64,000 nt of DNA from Paenibacillus sp. G2S3 (lineage in GTDB: Bacteria > Bacillota > Bacilli > Paenibacillales > Paenibacillaceae), in NCBI RefSeq assembly GCF_030123105.1, contig NZ_CP126095.1, forward strand, positions 6,262,001 through 6,326,000. Reading direction: 5' to 3'. Each line of letters begins with the position of its first letter. Within the stretch, counting starts at the first letter, position 1. The position numbers and the translations under genes were made by a program. Under the pieces are notes generated by a model. It was not told the DNA's origin and did no database searches. It saw nothing but the letters and a program-made list of their open reading frames with translations. This document shows positions 63,731 through 64,000 of this stretch, piece after piece.

Positions 63731-63777
63731 ATACACTTATCGCTTCGTTTTTAACGAAACAGAACTTTTAAGTGTAT
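63731..63777. repeat. Nested inverted repeats before the haem monooxygenase gene
   Basis: ATACACTTA (63731-63739) pairs exactly with TAAGTGTAT (63769-63777). It encloses TTCGTT-TTT-AACGAA (63744-63758), which has the same 6-3-6 geometry as the array units. It lies 72-118 bases before the next start codon. Confidence 0.65.
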
Positions 63778-63848
63778 AAAGTGCAATTATATATTCAACC
63801 TATTGTTTATGTATGGATATCACACTACTGAACGGAGGTTTACCTAAT

Positions 63849-64000
63849 ATGCTAGTAGTAACAAATACTATTAAGGTTAAAGAAGGTCATGGTGAAGCCA
63901 TTGCTCAACGTTTCGGAGGAAATAATGGTGTACAGGATATGCCAGGATTCGTCCGTATGGAGGTGTGGCAAGGAAGTGCCAAAGAAGGTGTTGAGGAATT
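63849..64000 (+). CDS. IsdG/HmoA-type haem-degrading monooxygenase, 5' part only
   Basis: The first 50 codons are in the window; the rest is cut off. The start VTNTIKVKEGHGEAIAQRF and DMPGFVRMEVWQ segments match the antibiotic-biosynthesis-monooxygenase (ABM) fold of IsdG/HmoA haem oxygenases, including the conserved Asn in TNTIKV. ATG at 63849 is ten bases after GGAGG. These enzymes open haem and release iron. No Fur box was recognised in the repeat-rich upstream tract. Confidence 0.8.
   Translation, partial: MLVVTNTIKVKEGHGEAIAQRFGGNNGVQDMPGFVRMEVWQGSAKEGVEE

Larger units (their letters stand above)
63116..63786. repeat. Array of about ten 6-3-6 stem-loop repeats (TTGCAC-N3-GTGCAA type)
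   Basis: A gene-free tract (63095-63848). Palindrome centres are at 63134, 63192, 63245, 63296, 63358, 63410, 63616, 63667, 63729 and 63779. Spacings are 58, 53, 51, 62, 52, then 206, then 51, 62 and 50. The best copies are 63238-63252 and 63660-63674, and 63283-63309 has perfect 12-bp arms with a TTT loop. Copies at 63134, 63192 and 63729 are degenerate. Arms outside the core differ between copies but stay complementary. No cas gene, transposase or open frame. Function unknown. Confidence 0.8.

Noticed and set aside
63116..63786. CRISPR array
   Set aside because: Periodic palindromes with unique spacers look similar, but the repeats are only about 15 bp conserved, spacing varies 50-62 bp, arms differ by compensatory changes and no cas genes are present.
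1..64000. tRNA, rRNA, prophage or insertion sequence
   Set aside because: No CCA-ended cloverleaf, rRNA core sequence, integrase, transposase or terminal repeat pair was recognised on reading both strands. A tRNAscan or Rfam search would be decisive.

Overview
The window reads as one chromosomal segment of an endospore-forming, low-to-mid GC Gram-positive bacterium, most likely Paenibacillus or a close relative. Supporting signs are strong AGGAGG-type ribosome sites with frequent TTG/GTG starts, a GerA-type germinant receptor operon behind a sigma-G-like promoter, a protein with three SLH (S-layer homology) repeats, PerR, a UbiB-like kinase with a phasin-like partner, and a glutaminyl-tRNA synthetase, which most Firmicutes lack but Paenibacillus has. 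The genus call is inference. I saw no rRNA, tRNA, CRISPR array, prophage or insertion sequence.

Layout. 1-6.7 kb (minus strand): the 5' part of an FtsW/RodA-type gene, prmC/prfA, ychF, an S41 peptidase lipoprotein and a GNAT acetyltransferase. 6.8-16 kb (minus): fni (IPP isomerase) and a tightly overlapping seven-gene carotenoid operon with three CrtI/CrtN-type flavoenzymes, a phytoene/squalene-synthase-type enzyme, a CruF-like protein, a PlsC-like acyltransferase and a GT2 glycosyltransferase. The predicted product is a glycosylated, acylated carotenoid. Directly upstream lies a MerR/B12-binding regulator of the CarH/LitR photoreceptor type. Five exact 11-bp-spaced ATACA iterons overlap the carotenoid promoter, and a smaller iteron set overlaps the regulator's own promoter: a complete candidate light/B12 switch. 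17-25 kb: two phospholipase-D-fold membrane proteins (one cardiolipin synthase), then a TetR regulator and an RND pump.

25-38 kb: a TorD-like chaperone and moaA, a large SLH-anchored PHP-domain protein behind a long palindrome, an ABC exporter/response regulator/histidine kinase operon, an MFS transporter, glnS and a GNAT. 38-48 kb: MOSC, GNAT and MFS genes, a formate/nitrite channel and an NADH oxidase/CoA-disulfide reductase (each with paired FNR/Rex-like palindromes), fhs, a glutathione peroxidase and a VanY-type carboxypeptidase. 48-64 kb: a DEAD-box helicase with a GC-rich RGG tail, a phasin-like gene with ubiB, a ThuA-like gene, a hemD-like gene, a chemoreceptor, perR, a ger operon, a Rieske/FAD oxidoreductase, an SDR and the start of an IsdG/HmoA-type haem monooxygenase.

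The most unusual parts are the CarH-type iteron switch (16-17.3 kb) and a roughly 670-bp gene-free tract (63.1-63.8 kb). That tract holds about ten short stem-loops of 6-3-6 geometry, mostly spaced 50-62 bp, in which the outer stem arms differ in sequence but stay complementary. I do not recognise that array.
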